A DNA stretch of 8,497 nt from a bacterium TMED221. Its GTDB lineage: Bacteria; Actinomycetota; Acidimicrobiia; Actinomarinales; Actinomarinaceae. Under the pieces are notes generated by a model that searched no databases, was not told the origin of the DNA, and saw nothing but the letters and a program-made list of their open reading frames with translations. The stretch spans positions 17,112-25,608 of the forward strand of contig NHJS02000012.1 in the NCBI GenBank assembly GCA_002169115.2, given 5' to 3'. Both the position numbers and the translations under genes were made by a program. Positions 6,779-8,497 of this stretch are shown here, piece after piece; positions within the stretch are counted from its first letter, which is position 1; each line of letters begins with the position of its first letter.

Positions 6779-8451
6779 TCACCTGGAACTAGATAACTCA
6801 CGATGGTTTTAAAAATCGGAGCAGCTGTAGAACCTCCTGTAACATATTCAGAACGTGGAGAAATTGCAGCACCCCATAGTAAAACAGATCCAACTACAGG
6901 TCCTTCATCAGTTTCGATAAATCCAGTAAAAGATGTATTGAATCTAGAATTTGAATAACCAATCCCTTCGATGTGTGTCCTACTTGTACCGGTCTTACCG
7001 CCGATTGTATAATTATCCATTCTTAGGGACTTACCGGTACCATTTTTTCCCTCGACTACGTTAATTAATAATTCTTTGAGCTTCATTGCTGTTGATTCTG
7101 AAATAATCTCAATTGAACTTTTATTATCACTTATTCCTCTAGTCAAAGTTAAGTCTACATTTTTTCCACCATTAGCAATAATGCTATAAGCTTTTACCAT
7201 TTGATATTGAGAAACATCAATTGAGTATCCTATTGAAAGTGAGCTTAGACATGTTTTACAAGTATTGTATTCCGTAAAGCCTCCCCTAGTTTCACCAGAT
7301 AATTCAATTCCAGTTTTTTCAGAAAAGCCAAACCTTATTAAAAATTCTTCAATATCTTTTATATCTGAACTTTGAGTTGCAAGAATTGTTCCAACGTTTG
7401 ATGATCTCTCAATTATTTCCTTTACAGATAAAATATATTTCTCGTGCTTAAGAAAGTCATGAAAGCAACCTTTATCCTTTCCTTTGTAATTTATAGCACA
7501 TGAACCATTGATAATTTCAATTTGATCATCAACTTCAAATGTTGTTGTTGCTTGAATTAGGTTGTTTTCTATTGCTGAGCCAATTGTGAAGATTTTTAGT
7601 GCTGACCCAGGTTCATAATTAGCTCTTCCGCTAATGAGATTTATATTAAAATTTTCAGTTTCAGGGGATTTTTTTTCTGCAGAGATAATGATCTCCCCAC
7701 TGAGAGCATTAGCAAATACAACTGAACAATTGTATGCTTTTGTTTCGGATAATGCTTGTGCGCAAAGATTCTCACTTAAATACTGTAGATCACCATCTAT
7801 AGAAAGTATTATGTCATCACCATGGACAGGTTGTATTGTACTTATTTCTCCTTGAGGAATAATCGATCCATTAGGGGCAGCCTCATATCTTAACTCTCCA
7901 TTTCTACCGGTAAGTAAAGTGTCGTAATATAGCTCAAGGCCCTCGATTCCGTTATTGTCTGGGTCTACTCTTCCAACAATATTCTGTAGCGAATTCGAGT
8001 GTAATATTCTTTTAGACGATAACTCTGGGTAAAGGCCTTTATAGTTCCAACTTTTAATTTCTTTTCCTATTTCAAAATCAACATTTCTTTTAATATAAAA
8101 ATATGAATTTCTAGATTCAAGCTCACTTAAAATTTTATTTTCTTCCATGTCTAAAAATAATGAAAGTACTTCAGATAGTTCTTCTTTCTCTGAGACCTCA
8201 TTTGGTCGGATACCAATATTATAAGACTGGACACTACTGGAGATAACATTAAGGTTTCTGTCGTAAATAGATCCTCTTGCTGCTTCTAAAACCTCTACTC
8301 TTTCTCTGTATGACAAAGCTTGGTTCTGAAAATATTCAGATTTGGAAAATTGAAGATCGTAAACAGTTGATATAAAAAGTGCTGCACCAGTTAGGAAAGT
8401 TGCATTGACAAGTATGAATAATAGAATCTCCTTCACTTTTTTAAAGTTCAT
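6775..8451 (-). CDS. ftsI: Septal peptidoglycan transpeptidase FtsI/PBP3 (class B penicillin-binding protein)
   Basis: This 558-aa class B PBP cross-links new septal peptidoglycan made by FtsW. It has one N-terminal membrane anchor (about residues 8-30) after a short basic cytoplasmic tail (KKVK). The pedestal motif RGSIYDRN follows at 59-66, then a dimerisation-type region with GRVDPDNNGIEGLE at 160-173 and, from about 210, the penicillin-binding transpeptidase domain. Its three catalytic motifs are complete: SxxK as Ser283-Ala-Leu-Lys286 within YEPGSALK, SxN as Ser350-Ser-Asn352, and KTGT at 486-489. The chain ends soon after the transpeptidase domain with no PASTA repeats. All six cysteines are extracytoplasmic and fall into three close pairs (230/242, 318/329, 398/401). 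The ATG overlaps the TGA of the upstream gene (ATGA), with AGGG eight bases upstream. An elongation PBP2 is the alternative, but the place in the dcw cluster with ftsW argues for FtsI. Confidence 0.95.
   Translation of the reverse strand: MNFKKVKEILLFILVNATFLTGAALFISTVYDLQFSKSEYFQNQALSYRERVEVLEAARGSIYDRNLNVISSSVQSYNIGIRPNEVSEKEELSEVLSLFLDMEENKILSELESRNSYFYIKRNVDFEIGKEIKSWNYKGLYPELSSKRILHSNSLQNIVGRVDPDNNGIEGLELYYDTLLTGRNGELRYEAAPNGSIIPQGEISTIQPVHGDDIILSIDGDLQYLSENLCAQALSETKAYNCSVVFANALSGEIIISAEKKSPETENFNINLISGRANYEPGSALKIFTIGSAIENNLIQATTTFEVDDQIEIINGSCAINYKGKDKGCFHDFLKHEKYILSVKEIIERSSNVGTILATQSSDIKDIEEFLIRFGFSEKTGIELSGETRGGFTEYNTCKTCLSSLSIGYSIDVSQYQMVKAYSIIANGGKNVDLTLTRGISDNKSSIEIISESTAMKLKELLINVVEGKNGTGKSLRMDNYTIGGKTGTSRTHIEGIGYSNSRFNTSFTGFIETDEGPVVGSVLLWGAAISPRSEYVTGGSTAAPIFKTIVSYLVPGE
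6779..6784 (-). promoter_or_regulatory. Ribosome-binding site of murE (AGGTGA), decides between two ATGs
   Basis: AGGTGA is an exact match to the right half of the extended Shine-Dalgarno (GGAGGTGATC). It lies in the last codons of ftsI and touches the first murE ATG (6778). Counted from the AGG core, the spacing is three bases to the first ATG and six to the second (6775), so the second is the better-placed start. This is the clearest ribosome-binding site I found in the window. Confidence 0.55.
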
Positions 8452-8497
8452 TTACCAAACCCTAAAACCGTTGTAGCTTCTCTATTTTCAGACATAG
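8448..8497 (-). CDS. 3' end of an unidentified dcw gene upstream of ftsI (rsmH or ftsL by position)
   Basis: A frame open from the right edge encodes 15 complete residues, MSENREATTVLGFGK, before a TGA whose first two bases are the TG of the ftsI start (ATGA overlap). That overlap type recurs at ftsI/murE and murE/mraY, which is the main reason to believe this is a real gene end. By position it should be ftsL or rsmH (mraW). The tail NREATTVL is faintly like the C-terminal N-P-R-A-R-S-A-x-L-R of RsmH, but fifteen residues cannot settle it. The Met at its left edge need not be a start. Confidence 0.6.
   Translation of the reverse strand, partial: MSENREATTVLGFGK
8460..8463 (-). promoter_or_regulatory. 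Ribosome-binding site of ftsI (AGGG)
   Basis: AGGG lies eight bases upstream of the ftsI ATG, inside the last codons of the upstream gene. It is a moderate Shine-Dalgarno match at normal spacing and supports the ATG at 8451 as the start. Confidence 0.5.

Noticed and set aside
7634..7855. Plus-strand ORF of 73 codons inside ftsI
   Set aside because: It is antisense to the start of the FtsI transpeptidase domain, with no start context or recognisable product.

Overview
The window is a solid block of peptidoglycan-synthesis and cell-division genes: the core of a dcw (division and cell wall) cluster, read entirely from the minus strand. In transcription order (high to low coordinates) it holds the 3' tail of an unidentified gene, ftsI, murE, mraY, murD, ftsW, murG and the first 326 codons of murC, which runs off the left edge. 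There are no RNA genes, mobile elements, CRISPR arrays or terminators that I can support, and no internal promoter. No base lies between genes: every junction is an overlap or a direct abutment.

Organism: the DNA is strongly AT-rich by eye, with Lys/Asn/Ile-rich proteins. Several proteins nevertheless look actinobacterial, and perhaps acidimicrobial, to my memory of these families. Examples are the FtsW segment SRARWGMLPNAYTDFI, the EADEAF form of the MurC acidic motif, the MraY ending, and the FtsI layout. A low-GC, streamlined marine actinobacterium (Candidatus Actinomarina-like) fits best, but this is inference. MurE carries the DNPR motif, which predicts meso-diaminopimelate cell-wall chemistry.

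How the genes work together: MurC, MurD and MurE add L-Ala, D-Glu and (predicted) meso-DAP to UDP-MurNAc in the cytoplasm. MraY moves the finished muropeptide onto undecaprenyl phosphate (lipid I). MurG adds GlcNAc (lipid II). FtsW polymerises the glycan at the septum and FtsI cross-links it. The one missing step is MurF, which adds D-Ala-D-Ala and normally sits between murE and mraY. Here those two genes overlap by 4 bp.

This is an ordinary conserved locus and I see no new system in it. The points worth a second look are the missing murF, the in-frame TAA-TTG join of mraY to murD, three repeated 8-bp ATGAnTAA overlaps, paired cysteines in the exported parts of FtsI and FtsW, and variant nucleotide-binding motifs in the Mur ligases.
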